Origin: Polaromonas sp. AER18D-145
GTDB lineage: Bacteria; Pseudomonadota; Gammaproteobacteria; Burkholderiales; Burkholderiaceae_C
Length of the DNA: 62,452 nt
NCBI RefSeq assembly: GCF_002379095.1
Contig: NZ_NBZV01000035.1
Span: 1-62,452, forward strand
Direction: 5' to 3'
Shown here: positions 27,956 to 37,784 of the stretch, piece by piece
Position numbering within the stretch: position 1 is the stretch's first letter
Layout of the letters: the number at the start of each line of letters is the position of its first letter
The notes under the pieces: model-generated
The model's input: the letters and a program-made list of their open reading frames with translations, nothing else
Databases searched by the model: none
Told to the model about the DNA's origin: nothing
Made by a program: the position numbers and the translations under genes

Positions 27956-28555
27956 TCAGGGGTTTGCGGGAAAACACTTGGCCGGCAAGCCCAGCGAATC
28001 CTGCAGCCGCGACCATTCGAAGCCGGGGCCCGGGTCCTGCTTGCGGCCGGGTGCGATGTGTTCATGACCGGTCAGGTGCATGACCGGGTACTGACGCAGC
28101 AGCGCCGCGCAGACGCTGGCCAGGGTTTCGTACTGGGCGGATTCGAACCGCCCGCCTTCCAGGCCCTCGAGTTCGATGCCGATCGAGTCGTCGTTGCAGT
28201 TGTTTTTGCCGCGGTAGCCGGACTCCCCGGCATGCCAGGCGCGCGCATCACAGCTGACAAACTGCCAGAGTTCCCCGGACCGGGTGATGAAAAAATGGGA
28301 AGACACCTGCAAGCCGCGTATCGACTGAAAATAGGGATGGGCGTCCCAGTCGAGTTGGTTGGTGAACAGGCGTTGCACCTGGCCATTGCCAAATTCACCC
28401 GGTGGCAGGCTGATGGAGTGGATGACGATCAGGTCGATGCAAGCCGACGCAGGTCGCGGACCGAAGTTCGGCGAGGTCAGTGCCCTGGCGTAGCGGTACC
28501 AGCCTTGCTGCCACAGTGCGGACACGGCCTCAGGAGGGCTCATCGGCCGCTTCAT
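27956..28555 (-). CDS. ampD: 1,6-anhydro-N-acetylmuramyl-L-alanine amidase
   Basis: A 199-residue cytoplasmic zinc amidase that removes the peptide from anhydro-muropeptides during cell-wall recycling. Family landmarks: CIDLIVIHSISLPPGEFGNG with the first zinc His, GLQVSSHFFITRSGELWQFV, CDARAWHAGESGYRGKNNCN, and HLTGHEHIAPGRKQDPGPGF with the other zinc ligands. The start ATG at 28555 overlaps the end of pilR by 26 bp; an ATG at 28543 is an alternative. It is the last gene of the pilS-pilR-ampD run. Confidence 0.94.
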   Translation of the reverse strand: MKRPMSPPEAVSALWQQGWYRYARALTSPNFGPRPASACIDLIVIHSISLPPGEFGNGQVQRLFTNQLDWDAHPYFQSIRGLQVSSHFFITRSGELWQFVSCDARAWHAGESGYRGKNNCNDDSIGIELEGLEGGRFESAQYETLASVCAALLRQYPVMHLTGHEHIAPGRKQDPGPGFEWSRLQDSLGLPAKCFPANP

Positions 28556-29948
28556 CGCCCTGGGGCGTCACGATGTTCAGGCGGGCAATCCGGTAACGGA
28601 TCTGGCGCAGGCTGATGCCCAGCTTGGCGGCGGCCGCCGTGCGGTTGAAGCCGGTTTCCTGCAGGACCTTGGACAGGATGTTGCGCTCCTGCCCGTCAAG
28701 AAAGTCCTGCAGGTTTTCCGGCACAGCGACATATTCGGCCGGCGGCGACTCGAGATGCAGGTCACCGCCTTCCCCGAGGGCAATGGCCCGGTGCAACAGG
28801 TTCTCGAGTTCCCTGACGTTGCCGTTGAAGGGGTGTTGTTGCAAGGTGGCCAGGACCTGGCCGGAGAGGTCCGGCATGTGAAAGCCCGACTCCCGGCAAA
28901 TCCTTCCAAGCAGGTCCCGGCACAGGGCGGGCAGGTCCTCGCGGCGCTCACGCAGCGGCGGGACGCTGATTTCAATGACGTTGAGCCGGTAGTACAAATC
29001 CTGGCGGAAGGTGCCGGCCGCCACTGCGGCGGCCAGATCCTTGTGGGTGGCGCTGACAACGCGCACATCCACCGTGTCCTCCTGGGTGGAGCCCAGCGGA
29101 CGGACGACCCGCTCCTGGATGGCACGCAGCAGCTTGGACTGCATCGCCAGCGGCAGGTCGCCAATCTCGTCCAGGAAAAGGGTGCCGCCTTTGGCCGACT
29201 GAAAATAACCGAGCCTGTCCTGTGCCGAGCCGGTGTAGGCGCCTTTGCGGGCCCCGAAAAATTCGGCTTCCAGCAGGTTTTCCGGAATGGCGCCGCAGTT
29301 GACGGCGACAAAGGGACCTGCCGCGCGATGGCTGCAGTCGTGCACGGCCCGCGCCACCAGTTCCTTGCCGGTGCCGGACTCGCCCTGGATCAGCACCGGT
29401 GCCATGCTGCTGGCAACCTTGACGATGCGGGCCTTGACCGCCTGCATCACGGCCGATTCGCCGACCAGGCGCTGCAGTGTCAGTGAGGCATCCGCGGGCC
29501 GGGCGGCCCTGGAGGCGGCTGTTCCGTCCTCGCTGCCGGGCCTGCTGCGCTCCTGGATGGCCGTGGTGCTCGCCGGGCCCTGGATGGCCGACGCCACCAC
29601 GCCGCGAAACTGCTTGAGGTCCACCGGTTTGGTCAGGTAGTCAAATGCGCCGGCCTTCAGCGCTTCCACTGCATTTTCGGCGGACCCGTGGGCGGTGATG
29701 ACCACGCAGCGTTCGGGACGTTGCTGGGCGACCATCTCCCGCAGCAGTTCCAGGCCCAGCCCGTCGGGCAGGCGCATGTCGGTGATCACGGCATCAAAGC
29801 GTTTTTGCTGCAGCTGGGCGCGCGCCTGCGCCAGGTCGGCAGCGGCCTCGACCCGGTAGCCTTCGCGCAGCAGGGTCAGCTCGTAGAGGGTGCGCAGGTC
29901 GGGCTCATCGTCAATCACCAGTATGTGCGCTTGCGTCGGGAGAGTCAT
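28530..29948 (-). CDS. pilR: Sigma-54-dependent response regulator PilR
   Basis: A 472-residue NtrC-class activator. Receiver domain residues about 8-120 have acidic residues in VIDDEPDLRTLYELTLLREG and the phospho-acceptor Asp in VITDMRLPDG, with GAFDYLTKP. The AAA+ domain has GESGTGKELVARAVHDCSHR, the sigma-54 loop GAYTGS (a variant of GAFTGA), and GGTLFLDEIGDLPLAMQ. The Fis-type helix-turn-helix at the end reads FNRTAAAAKLGISLRQIRYR. It is expected to activate pilA and type IV pilus genes. It overlaps pilS by four bases. Confidence 0.93.
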   Translation of the reverse strand: MTLPTQAHILVIDDEPDLRTLYELTLLREGYRVEAAADLAQARAQLQQKRFDAVITDMRLPDGLGLELLREMVAQQRPERCVVITAHGSAENAVEALKAGAFDYLTKPVDLKQFRGVVASAIQGPASTTAIQERSRPGSEDGTAASRAARPADASLTLQRLVGESAVMQAVKARIVKVASSMAPVLIQGESGTGKELVARAVHDCSHRAAGPFVAVNCGAIPENLLEAEFFGARKGAYTGSAQDRLGYFQSAKGGTLFLDEIGDLPLAMQSKLLRAIQERVVRPLGSTQEDTVDVRVVSATHKDLAAAVAAGTFRQDLYYRLNVIEISVPPLRERREDLPALCRDLLGRICRESGFHMPDLSGQVLATLQQHPFNGNVRELENLLHRAIALGEGGDLHLESPPAEYVAVPENLQDFLDGQERNILSKVLQETGFNRTAAAAKLGISLRQIRYRIARLNIVTPQGDEAADEPS

Positions 29949-31693
29949 GGTGTTCCCTGGATGTCAGACCACATTGTGTCAAAACCCGTCTGGGACAAAG
30001 TTTGCGCGGCGACGGCTGGCCGGAAGAGGACAAAAAACTCGTTGCCTTCCACCGCGTTGTGGACGGCCCGCTGGTAGCCTATGAGTGCACCATGACGTTC
30101 GCAGAGCTCCCTGCATATATACAGGCCCAGCCCGCTGGAGCGGCTCTCTGAAGAGAAAAACGGCTCGAACAGATGCGACTGCACCGTTTTTTCGAGCGGT
30201 TGTCCGTCGCTCCAGACCGACAGCCGGGGCTGCCCGGTGGCGGTGATTTCGGTGGTGACCTGTATCGCATCGCCTGCAGCGCTGGCATAACGCAGGGCGT
30301 TGTCCAGCAGGTTGACCATCAGGCGCCGCAGGTGCTCGCTCTCGAACAACACGCCAGTCCGGCCGGCGCCTGCGCGCAGGCGCAGACGCTGGCCCGATGC
30401 TGTTTGCTGTGTCCAGTCCGAGCAGATGCGCTGCACCATGTCATCGAGCGGCAGGGCGCTTGTCTGCACCTGGGGAGCCTGCTCCTGAACGCGGGAGATG
30501 TTGAGGATTTCCTCGACGATCCTGGCCAGCCGCTGCGCGTTCTGGCTGACCATGCCTGTGAGCTGTCGCTGTCCGGGGTCCTGCAGGTCTTCTTCCAGCA
30601 GGGCATTGGCTTGCGTGATGGCCGCCAGCGGGTTCCTGATTTCATGGGCCACCGCGGCCGACATGCGCCCCATGGCCGCCATTTTTTCGGTGCGCACCCT
30701 GGCTTCCATTTCCCGCAAGTCTTCCAGGAACATCACGCACAGGCTCTCGTGCGAGCCGTCGCGCGAAGCGGCCAGCCGGGTACGCACCTGCAGGCGACGG
30801 GCGTGGCGCGAGGCATGCTCCAGGCTCACATCGGCCTGCTGCGGCTTGCGCTGCTCAAACGTCAGCTGTGCCAGCGCTGTCAGTGGTTGCCAGGCCGTCT
30901 CGGCGGCCAGCACAAAGGGGGCGGCGCGCGCCGCGTCCTGGATGGCCAGCAAACGCAGGGCGGCGGGGTTGGCCGCGCGCACGATGCCTTTGGTATCGAT
31001 CACGAGCACGCCGTCGACCAGCGTGTCGATCACCAGTTCATTGACCTGGGTCTGCATGCGTGCGGCCGAGTGGCTGCGTTCTGCCCGCTTTTGTTCCCGC
31101 GACAGGCGCAGGGCCAGCTGGTTGGCCAGCAGGGCAATGATGAAAAAGCCCGAACCGCTCAGACCGGCCTGCAGAAAGCGCGCCGTGGCGTCGCCCGGCA
31201 ATTGCAGCGAGGCCCACCAGGCATCGGCCAGCAGCAGCAGCGCCACGCTGGCGGCGGTACCGAGGGCCAGCAGGATGGGGCCCAGCACGGAAGCCAGCAG
31301 CACCGGCAGCGCGAACAGCGCCGTGTAGTTGATCGCTCCTGATTGCAGGAAATTGAGCGCCGAAAACGCCAGCACATCGACGCCGACCGTGGAGAGCCAC
31401 TGGGCGTCGAAGGTACTCCCCGGTGGTTTCGGATGGGCCCAGACACGGACGACGAGCGCTGCAACAAAATAGGCCATGCACAGTGCGATCATGGCCTTGC
31501 CGACGGGCTGGCCCAGCGCATAAATGGAGGCTTGCAATGCAAGCAGCACACTGGCCAGCGTCACGCGCGCCGCCATGAACGCCCGCCACAGCCGGCCGAA
31601 GGACTCGCCGCCGGCGTCCGATTCCCAGACGCCGGATTTTTCTGCCGGTCCGAACCAGGAATTTCCGGAGTCCGGCGCCGCCCTGGTCATCAA
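29945..31693 (-). CDS. pilS: Membrane sensor histidine kinase PilS
   Basis: A 582-residue kinase. About six membrane segments fill residues 35-205, followed by a PAS-like region (LVIDTLVDGVLVIDTKGIVR), the phospho-acceptor His in AAVAHEIRNPLAAITQANAL, and an ATPase domain with NLLDNALRYASAAGDAIQV and SSGLGLYICRELCERHGA. In Pseudomonas, PilS senses pilin in the membrane and controls PilR. It overlaps the small gene at 31690 and pilR by four bases each, so all are co-transcribed. Pilin genes are not in the window. Confidence 0.92.
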   Translation of the reverse strand: MMTRAAPDSGNSWFGPAEKSGVWESDAGGESFGRLWRAFMAARVTLASVLLALQASIYALGQPVGKAMIALCMAYFVAALVVRVWAHPKPPGSTFDAQWLSTVGVDVLAFSALNFLQSGAINYTALFALPVLLASVLGPILLALGTAASVALLLLADAWWASLQLPGDATARFLQAGLSGSGFFIIALLANQLALRLSREQKRAERSHSAARMQTQVNELVIDTLVDGVLVIDTKGIVRAANPAALRLLAIQDAARAAPFVLAAETAWQPLTALAQLTFEQRKPQQADVSLEHASRHARRLQVRTRLAASRDGSHESLCVMFLEDLREMEARVRTEKMAAMGRMSAAVAHEIRNPLAAITQANALLEEDLQDPGQRQLTGMVSQNAQRLARIVEEILNISRVQEQAPQVQTSALPLDDMVQRICSDWTQQTASGQRLRLRAGAGRTGVLFESEHLRRLMVNLLDNALRYASAAGDAIQVTTEITATGQPRLSVWSDGQPLEKTVQSHLFEPFFSSESRSSGLGLYICRELCERHGALIGYQRAVHNAVEGNEFFVLFRPAVAAQTLSQTGFDTMWSDIQGTP

Positions 31694-31926
31694 CCCTCGG
31701 CCTGGCGGCGATGCGCGTCGTTGCAGTAAAACCCCTTGCCGCCGGGCAGGGCGTCCGAACGGGGCAGATGCACGGCGCAGACGGCGCAGGCCACGACTTC
31801 GGTGGCCGGCTTGCCGGGTCGGCCGGCCGGCGGCGCGGGGGGCCGACCCGGCTGTCCGGTGCGCCGGTTGCTCCGCCAGAGCCAGAGGACCACCAGCGCC
31901 AGCACAATCACCAACAGGTATTTCAT
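31690..31926 (-). CDS. Small PP0621-family membrane protein
   Basis: A 78-residue protein with one N-terminal membrane span (MKYLLVIVLALVVLWLW), a Pro/Gly-rich linker and a C-terminal Cys-rich segment (VACAVCAVHLPRSDALPGGK then GFYCNDAHRRQ) that looks like a small treble-clef zinc site. This matches the PP0621 family often found before pilS. It overlaps both neighbours by four bases. Function unknown. Confidence 0.85.
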   Translation of the reverse strand: MKYLLVIVLALVVLWLWRSNRRTGQPGRPPAPPAGRPGKPATEVVACAVCAVHLPRSDALPGGKGFYCNDAHRRQAEG

Positions 31927-32723
31927 ACGCGCTTCAAAATGACTTCAAGGACAAAACGCGAGCCCACATAACCGAGCAGCAGCAGACCCGAGCCCAGATA
32001 CAGCACCCGCACCGCCTGCCGCCCGCGCCAGCCCAGGCGTGCCCGGCCGACCAGCAGGCCGGCGAAGGTGATCCAGGCCAGCACCGAGAAAATGGTCTTG
32101 TGGTTCCATTGTCCCGCCAGGCCCGGGCCGTACAGGGTTTCGGCAAACAGCCAGCCCACCAGCAGCGTGGCCGTCAGCAACACAAAACCGGCCTGTACAA
32201 AACGAAAGGTCAGCCGTTCCAGGGTCAGCAGAGGCACGCCGGTGTCGGGCTGCGTGGCAGAACGGATGGAGCGCTCGGAACGGTTCATCAGCCAGCCATG
32301 CACCACGGCGGCGGCAAACAGGCCGTAGGACGCAATACCGAGTGCCCAGTGCAAAGGCAGCCAGGGCGATGCAATCACGTGGTAGCTGGTACCGGGAAAT
32401 ACCACCGCCAGCAGGACGGCGGCGCTGCCCAGGCCGGCCAGCGTCCAGCGTGCCTTGAGCTGCGGAAACAGCCGGCTTTCCACCGCGTACACGCTCAGCA
32501 CCAGCCAGACGGTCATGGACAGGGCCGGTGCAAACCCGAACCGCGGCGGTTCGCCGAGCAGTCCCTCGGCCAGGGCGAGCGCGTGCAGCAGCCAGGCCAG
32601 CAGAAGCACGCCACGCGTGGTGGTTTCGCTCAAACGCGCGGTGGCCAGCGCCAGGATGGCATAGGCCAGCGCGGCGCCGATGGCCGTGGCCAGACCCCAC
32701 CAGGCGCTCAAAGTTAAAATCAT
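31923..32723 (-). CDS. CcsA/YpjD-type inner-membrane protein
   Basis: A 266-residue hydrophobic protein with about eight membrane segments, carrying the CcsA/ResC-family pattern (SPWLPLHWALGIASYGLFAA; NHKTIFSVLAWITFAGLL). Histidines in these segments suggest haem handling. The family includes cytochrome c assembly protein CcsA and the related YpjD of E. coli, which sits next to ffh there too. Here it is divergent from ffh, 76 bp apart. Whether it works in cytochrome maturation is not certain. Confidence 0.88.
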   Translation of the reverse strand: MILTLSAWWGLATAIGAALAYAILALATARLSETTTRGVLLLAWLLHALALAEGLLGEPPRFGFAPALSMTVWLVLSVYAVESRLFPQLKARWTLAGLGSAAVLLAVVFPGTSYHVIASPWLPLHWALGIASYGLFAAAVVHGWLMNRSERSIRSATQPDTGVPLLTLERLTFRFVQAGFVLLTATLLVGWLFAETLYGPGLAGQWNHKTIFSVLAWITFAGLLVGRARLGWRGRQAVRVLYLGSGLLLLGYVGSRFVLEVILKRV

Positions 32724-32799
32724 GGCTACAGTTTAGCTTCTGCGCCAGACGCCTGGTCCTTCTTTCACTTCCTTTTCGCTCCAGTTGTGGAGCTTATTC

Positions 32800-34158
32800 A
32801 TGGCCTCTGCCCTTACCGACAAACTATCCCGCCTCGTCCAGGAAATGCGCGGCCAGGCCCGCATCACCGAATCCAATGTGCAGGACATGCTGCGCGAGGT
32901 GCGCATGGCGCTGCTCGAAGCCGACGTGGCGTTGCCCGTGGTGCGCGACTTCATTGCCCGCGTCAAGGAGAAGGCGCTGGGCCAGGAGGTGATGAGTTCG
33001 CTGTCGCCGGGGCAGGTGCTGGTCAGCATCGTCAACCGGGAACTGGCCGCGACCATGGGCGAGGGCGTCAGCGACATCAACCTGGCGGCCCAGCCGCCGG
33101 CGGTGATCCTGATGGCCGGTCTGCAGGGCGCGGGCAAGACCACGACCACCGCCAAGCTGGCCAAACACCTGATCGAAAAACGCAAGAAGAAGGTGCTGAC
33201 GGTCTCGGGCGACGTGTACCGCCCGGCAGCCATCGAGCAGCTCAAGACCGTCACGAAGCAGGCCGGCGCCGAATGGTTTCCGAGCACGGCCGACCAGAAG
33301 CCGGTGGACATCGCGCTGGCCGCGCTCGACTACGCGCGCAAGCATTTCTTCGATGTGCTGCTGGTCGACACCGCCGGCCGCCTGGCGATCGACGAAGCAC
33401 TGATGGCCGAGATCAAGGCACTGCATGCGGCGCTGAACCCGGTTGAAACCCTGTTTGTCGTGGACGCGATGCAGGGCCAGGACGCGATCAACACGGCCAA
33501 GGCCTTCAAGGAAGCGCTGCCGCTGACCGGCATCATCCTGACCAAGACTGACGGCGACTCGCGCGGCGGCGCGGCATTGAGCGTGCGGCAGATCACCGGC
33601 GCACCGATCAAGTTTTCGGGCACCAGCGAAAAAATCGACGGGCTGGAAGTCTTCGATGCCCAGCGCCACGCGGGCCGCATTCTCGGCATGGGCGACATCG
33701 TCGCGCTGGTCGAGCAGGTCACGGCCGGCGTGGACATGGCGGCGGCGCAAAAGCTTGCCGCCAAGATGAAGGCCGGCAGCGGCTTCGACCTCAACGACTT
33801 TTTAAGCCAACTGCAGCAGATGAAAAGCATGGGCGGCCTGTCCAGCCTGCTCGACAAGCTGCCGGCGCAGATGGCGGCCAAGGCCGGCCAGGTCGACATG
33901 GACAAGGCCGAAAAAGACATCCGCCGCAAGGAAGGCATCATCCAGAGCATGACGCCGCTGGAGCGCCGCAAGCCCGAACTGATCAAGGCCACGCGCAAGC
34001 GCCGCATTGCCGCGGGCTCAGGTGTGCAGGTTCAGGAGGTCAACCGCCTGCTCAACGAGTTCGAGCAGATGCAGACCATGATGAAAAAGATGAAGGGCGG
34101 CGGCATGATGAAAATGATGAAGCGCATGGGCGGCATGAAGGGCATGCCGAAGTTCTGA
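32800..34158 (+). CDS. ffh: Signal recognition particle protein Ffh
   Basis: A 452-residue SRP54 homologue. The N domain starts MASALTDKLSRLVQEMRGQA; the G domain has GLQGAGKTTTTAKLAKHLI (P-loop), VDTAGRLAIDEALM, and TKTDGDSRGGAALSVRQI. The methionine-rich M domain ends MMKKMKGGGMMKMMKRMGG. With 4.5S RNA it targets membrane proteins to FtsY. The ATG at 32800 is preferred to an in-frame TTG at 32785. A long hairpin terminator follows. Confidence 0.97.
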   Translation: MASALTDKLSRLVQEMRGQARITESNVQDMLREVRMALLEADVALPVVRDFIARVKEKALGQEVMSSLSPGQVLVSIVNRELAATMGEGVSDINLAAQPPAVILMAGLQGAGKTTTTAKLAKHLIEKRKKKVLTVSGDVYRPAAIEQLKTVTKQAGAEWFPSTADQKPVDIALAALDYARKHFFDVLLVDTAGRLAIDEALMAEIKALHAALNPVETLFVVDAMQGQDAINTAKAFKEALPLTGIILTKTDGDSRGGAALSVRQITGAPIKFSGTSEKIDGLEVFDAQRHAGRILGMGDIVALVEQVTAGVDMAAAQKLAAKMKAGSGFDLNDFLSQLQQMKSMGGLSSLLDKLPAQMAAKAGQVDMDKAEKDIRRKEGIIQSMTPLERRKPELIKATRKRRIAAGSGVQVQEVNRLLNEFEQMQTMMKKMKGGGMMKMMKRMGGMKGMPKF

Positions 34159-34202
34159 GGTACACCTCGGTTCTTCATGAAAAATGCCATTTACCCAATA
34201 AG

Positions 34203-34247
34203 AACGGGCGCTATCAGCTATCAAAAAGATAGCTGATAGCGCCCGTT
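34203..34247. terminator. 20-bp hairpin between converging ffh and opgH
   Basis: AACGGGCGCTATCAGCTATC, loop AAAAA, then its exact complement ending in CGTT and TT. The stem has 20 perfect pairs. It lies 44 bp after ffh and 13 bp after the end of opgH on the other strand, so it can serve both as a terminator. Its core (CTATCAGCTATC AAAAA) belongs to the same family of AT-rich motifs scattered through the window. Confidence 0.75.
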
Positions 34248-34260
34248 TGCTTTCACTGGC

Positions 34261-36231
34261 CTAAATGGCCCTGAGCCGTGGCCGCACCTGCTGGCTGGCA
34301 TGCAGCCAGGCGCGACGCAAAACAGCCGGTGATTTTGTTTCTTCGGGAATCAGCAGATAGTTGTTGGTGCGCATGGCCATCCCTACGCCGACCTTGCTGG
34401 TCAGCACGGTCATCGGGATGGCCAGCAGCAAGGGCAGACCGACCGGCAGCAGCCAGACCAGCGCGCTGGCGTCAATCAGCGTGATGCCGGCGGCGAGCAG
34501 CACAATCACTGCGCTCATGGGGGCCAGCTGCTGCAGGGCAACACGCCAGGGTACGGCCGCCGCTTCGCGCGGAGGCGACTTCCATTCCAGCTTGAGCCCG
34601 GTCAGCGCGACCAGCACAAACAGCGAGTGCGCCAGCATGCGGATCGGCGCCTGCAGCAGGGCGATCAGCGTTTCCAGCAGGGCGCTGCGCAGCAGGCTGG
34701 CGGTGCCGCCGTAGGCCTGCTGCTGGCGGTTGATCAGTACCGCAGCAATGCCCAGCAGGCGCGGCAAAAACAGCATGGACAAGGTCCATGCCCACAAGGT
34801 CAGCAGTTCACCAGGCAGCAGCGCCCAGTCGCTGACCATGGGTGTGCCGGAGAGCCACAGCGCCGTTCCCAGCGTCAGGAAACACAGCCACAACGGTGCC
34901 GAGAGGTAGGCCATGGCACCCGTGCCGAACATCGAACGGTGCACCGGGTGAATGCCGGGCTCGGCGATCAAGCGCGAGTTTTGCAGGTTGCCCTGGCACC
35001 AGCGGCGATCGCGCTGCAGTTCGGCCAGCAGGTCGGGCGGCTGCTGTTCATAGCTGCCCACCAAGTCGGCCACCAGCCAGACGTGGTAACCGGCACGGCG
35101 CATCAGCGCGGCTTCCACAAAGTCGTGCGACATGATGCTGCCCGACATGCCGCCCGAGCCTTTGATATGCGCCAGCGCGCAGTGCTGCATGAAAGGCGCG
35201 ATCCGGATGATGGCGTTGTGGCCCCAGTAGTGCGACTCGCCCATCTGCCAGAACTGCATGCCCAGCGTGAACAGGCGGCCCGTCACGCGCGAGGCGAATT
35301 GCTGCGCGCGCGCGTGCAGCGTCACATGGCCGATGGCCTGGGTGGCGGTCTGGATGATGCCGGCGGTCGGGTTGGCTTCCATCAGCTTGACCATGGCCAC
35401 CAGGCAGTCACCGCTCATCACGCTGTCGGCATCAAGCACCACCATGTAGCGGTAGTCCTTGCCCCAGCGGCGGCAGAAGTCGGCCACGTTGCCGGCCTTG
35501 CGGTCGGTGCGGCGCTTGCGCAGTCGGTAGTAGACCTCGATCCGGGGCTGGTCGGGCTGGGCGGCCAACTGGGTGCGCAGGTCTTCCCAGGCGGCGCGTT
35601 CGGCCTTCTGGGTGGCCGGGTTGCTGGTGTCGGACAGCACAAACACGTCGAAGGCTTTCACATGGCCGGTCGCTGCGACGGATTCGCAGGTGGCACGCAG
35701 GCCCGCGAACACGGTGCGCACATCCTCGTTGCAGATCGGCATGATGATCGCCGTCCTCGTTGCGTCGTCCAGCGCATGGTGCTGGACGTTTTTCGCCGAC
35801 AGGGCATGTTTGTCGCCGCGTATCGTCACGTAAAACCCCATCATCGCGGTCATGAACCCGGTGACCACCCAAGCGGACAGCAGCGCAAACAGCACGAGCT
35901 GGCCATACTGCAGCCAGGCACTGTCGTAGGCGGGCTGCATGTCGGCAAACAGGCTGGTGGCCAGCACGGTGCTGAGCAGCGTCAGCAGCACGAAGACGGC
36001 CCGGCGCCGCGCAGCAGCCTGTTGCCAGGGTGCGCGTGCCGGGAGGGGGGCAGGATGGACCTGCCTGGACCGCGCCAAGCCCAGCGCGGCCGTGCCCAGG
36101 CTGTTCCAGAAACCACGCCAGGGGCGCGGCACCATCGATCCGCGGTGTAGCGGCGGCGCGGTGACCGAGTTCGGATGACGTTCTTCGCGCAGCAGGCTGC
36201 GGGGGGTCAGGGTGTGATCAGGTTGGTCCAT
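34261..36231 (-). CDS. mdoH: Glucans biosynthesis glucosyltransferase H
   Basis: A 656-residue inner-membrane family 2 glucosyltransferase that makes the backbone of osmoregulated periplasmic glucans. Membrane spans flank the catalytic domain (about residues 140-360), which has AIIMPICNEDVRTVFAGLRA, VVLDADSVMSGD (the DxD site) and the QRDRRWCQGN motif. Further membrane spans follow. It is shorter than E. coli OpgH (about 850) but typical for this group. Its start overlaps the end of opgG by 25 bp, so they are co-translated. Confidence 0.94.
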   Translation of the reverse strand: MDQPDHTLTPRSLLREERHPNSVTAPPLHRGSMVPRPWRGFWNSLGTAALGLARSRQVHPAPLPARAPWQQAAARRRAVFVLLTLLSTVLATSLFADMQPAYDSAWLQYGQLVLFALLSAWVVTGFMTAMMGFYVTIRGDKHALSAKNVQHHALDDATRTAIIMPICNEDVRTVFAGLRATCESVAATGHVKAFDVFVLSDTSNPATQKAERAAWEDLRTQLAAQPDQPRIEVYYRLRKRRTDRKAGNVADFCRRWGKDYRYMVVLDADSVMSGDCLVAMVKLMEANPTAGIIQTATQAIGHVTLHARAQQFASRVTGRLFTLGMQFWQMGESHYWGHNAIIRIAPFMQHCALAHIKGSGGMSGSIMSHDFVEAALMRRAGYHVWLVADLVGSYEQQPPDLLAELQRDRRWCQGNLQNSRLIAEPGIHPVHRSMFGTGAMAYLSAPLWLCFLTLGTALWLSGTPMVSDWALLPGELLTLWAWTLSMLFLPRLLGIAAVLINRQQQAYGGTASLLRSALLETLIALLQAPIRMLAHSLFVLVALTGLKLEWKSPPREAAAVPWRVALQQLAPMSAVIVLLAAGITLIDASALVWLLPVGLPLLLAIPMTVLTSKVGVGMAMRTNNYLLIPEETKSPAVLRRAWLHASQQVRPRLRAI

Positions 36232-37784
36232 GTTTCAGTCAGGGTGTGGGTGTTATGTTGGAGAAAGGCGCGCAGCTCGATGGGCTGGGCGCTCTGGTTG
36301 GCAGGGGCGGCGAGGCGCTGCACACGCAGGCTCATGCGCCAGGTGCCTGTGGCCGGGTTGCGGTAAGCGATGCTTTCGACGACACGGGCGTTGCTGCTGG
36401 CCGTGGTGATGGCCGCCACCCTGGCGCCCTCGGGCAGCGCGTCCAGGGCCGGCCCGGCAAAGTCGATGACAAACTGTGTCTGCTGGCCCAAGGCCTCGGC
36501 GCTGAGCTTGCTGTAGCCGGTGCCGCGGCGCGACTGGGTGACCCAGCCGTTGGGCGGGCGTTGCTGGTTGTTGCCCTGCCAGCCAATCTTCCACGCGAGG
36601 TTCAACGACTCGCCGGGGGCAGGCATTTTTTCCGGCACCCAGTAGGCGGCCACGTTGTCATGGGTTTCATCCGGCGTCGCAAACTGCAGCAGCTCGACGC
36701 GGCCCGCGCCCCAGTCGCCCAGCGGGGTCACCCAGGCGCTGGGCCGCAGTTCGTACCGGGCTTCGGTGTCTTCGTAGCTGGAGAAGGCGCGGTCACGCTG
36801 CATCAGGCCAAAACCCTTGAGGCTTTTCATGCTGAAAGAGGTCACCAGCGGGGCCGCCGGGTTCTGCAGCGGACGCCACAGCCATTCGCCTTCCCCGGTG
36901 GCAACCATCAGGCCGTCGGAGTCATGCACTTCGGGCCGGAAGTCGCCCGCGCGGGGCTGGTTTTCACCGAAGAAAAACATGCTGGTCAGCGGCGCCACAC
37001 CCAGGGTGGCGACGCGGGGGCCGGCGCCTGCGCGCATGAAGATACGGGCATGCACCTCGGTGACGGTCTCTTCGCCCGGACGAATGTCAAAGCGGTAAGC
37101 GCCGGTCATTCGCGCCGAATCCAGCAGGGCATAGACCGTGACCTGCTTCGCATCGGGGGCCGGCTTTTCGAGCCAGAAATCGGTGAAACGCGGAAACTCT
37201 TCCTGCTTCGCGCCCGTGGGGTCCACTGCCAGGCCGCGGGCCGACAGGCCGTAACGCTGGCCGGCACCCAGGGCGCGGAAGTAGCTGGCGCCCAGAAAGG
37301 CAATCAACTCATCCTTGTAGGCGGGCGAGTTGAGCGAGGTGTGGAGGCGGAACCCGGCATGGCCGATGTCCCCCCAGCGTGCCGGATTCAGCTGGTTCTT
37401 GCCGTAGCTGAAGTCGTCGGCGCTGTAGCGCAGGAGCTTGTTGCCCTGGGCAGACAACTCGTGGATGTGCACAGCTTCGGTCTGCCGGCCGACGTGGAAA
37501 AATTTGGCTTCGTAGGGCAGCTGGTCGGCGCGCCACAAGGCCTTGTCATCCTTGAAACGGATGTCACGCAAACCGTCGTAGTCCAGGGCCGCCAGTTCGG
37601 CGGGAATAGCGGCACGTGGTTGCTGGTAAGGGGTTTGCGCACGTTTTTGCGCCAGGGCGGCTACGTCGTCCAGGGTCCAGGCATGGGCACTGGCCAGTGC
37701 TGCACACAGGCCCAGGAGGGCAAAAAAGCGTGCTGGCAGTGCGTGCAGGAAAGGCGCGGTAAAACGGGAGAAAACAGCTTGCAT
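36207..37784 (-). CDS. mdoG: Glucans biosynthesis protein G, periplasmic
   Basis: A 525-residue OpgG/OpgD-family protein. The N-terminus has a signal peptide (ALPARFFALLGLCAALASAH then AWTLDDV). The body has the family sequence PYQQPRAAIPAELAALDYDG, DIRFKDDKALWRADQLPYEA and LRPSAWVTPLGDWGAGRVEL. It is thought to shape or branch the glucan backbone in the periplasm. It is first in the opgG-opgH operon. About 160 bp separate its start from the next operon; no clear promoter was identified there. Confidence 0.94.
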   Translation of the reverse strand: MQAVFSRFTAPFLHALPARFFALLGLCAALASAHAWTLDDVAALAQKRAQTPYQQPRAAIPAELAALDYDGLRDIRFKDDKALWRADQLPYEAKFFHVGRQTEAVHIHELSAQGNKLLRYSADDFSYGKNQLNPARWGDIGHAGFRLHTSLNSPAYKDELIAFLGASYFRALGAGQRYGLSARGLAVDPTGAKQEEFPRFTDFWLEKPAPDAKQVTVYALLDSARMTGAYRFDIRPGEETVTEVHARIFMRAGAGPRVATLGVAPLTSMFFFGENQPRAGDFRPEVHDSDGLMVATGEGEWLWRPLQNPAAPLVTSFSMKSLKGFGLMQRDRAFSSYEDTEARYELRPSAWVTPLGDWGAGRVELLQFATPDETHDNVAAYWVPEKMPAPGESLNLAWKIGWQGNNQQRPPNGWVTQSRRGTGYSKLSAEALGQQTQFVIDFAGPALDALPEGARVAAITTASSNARVVESIAYRNPATGTWRMSLRVQRLAAPANQSAQPIELRAFLQHNTHTLTETWTNLITP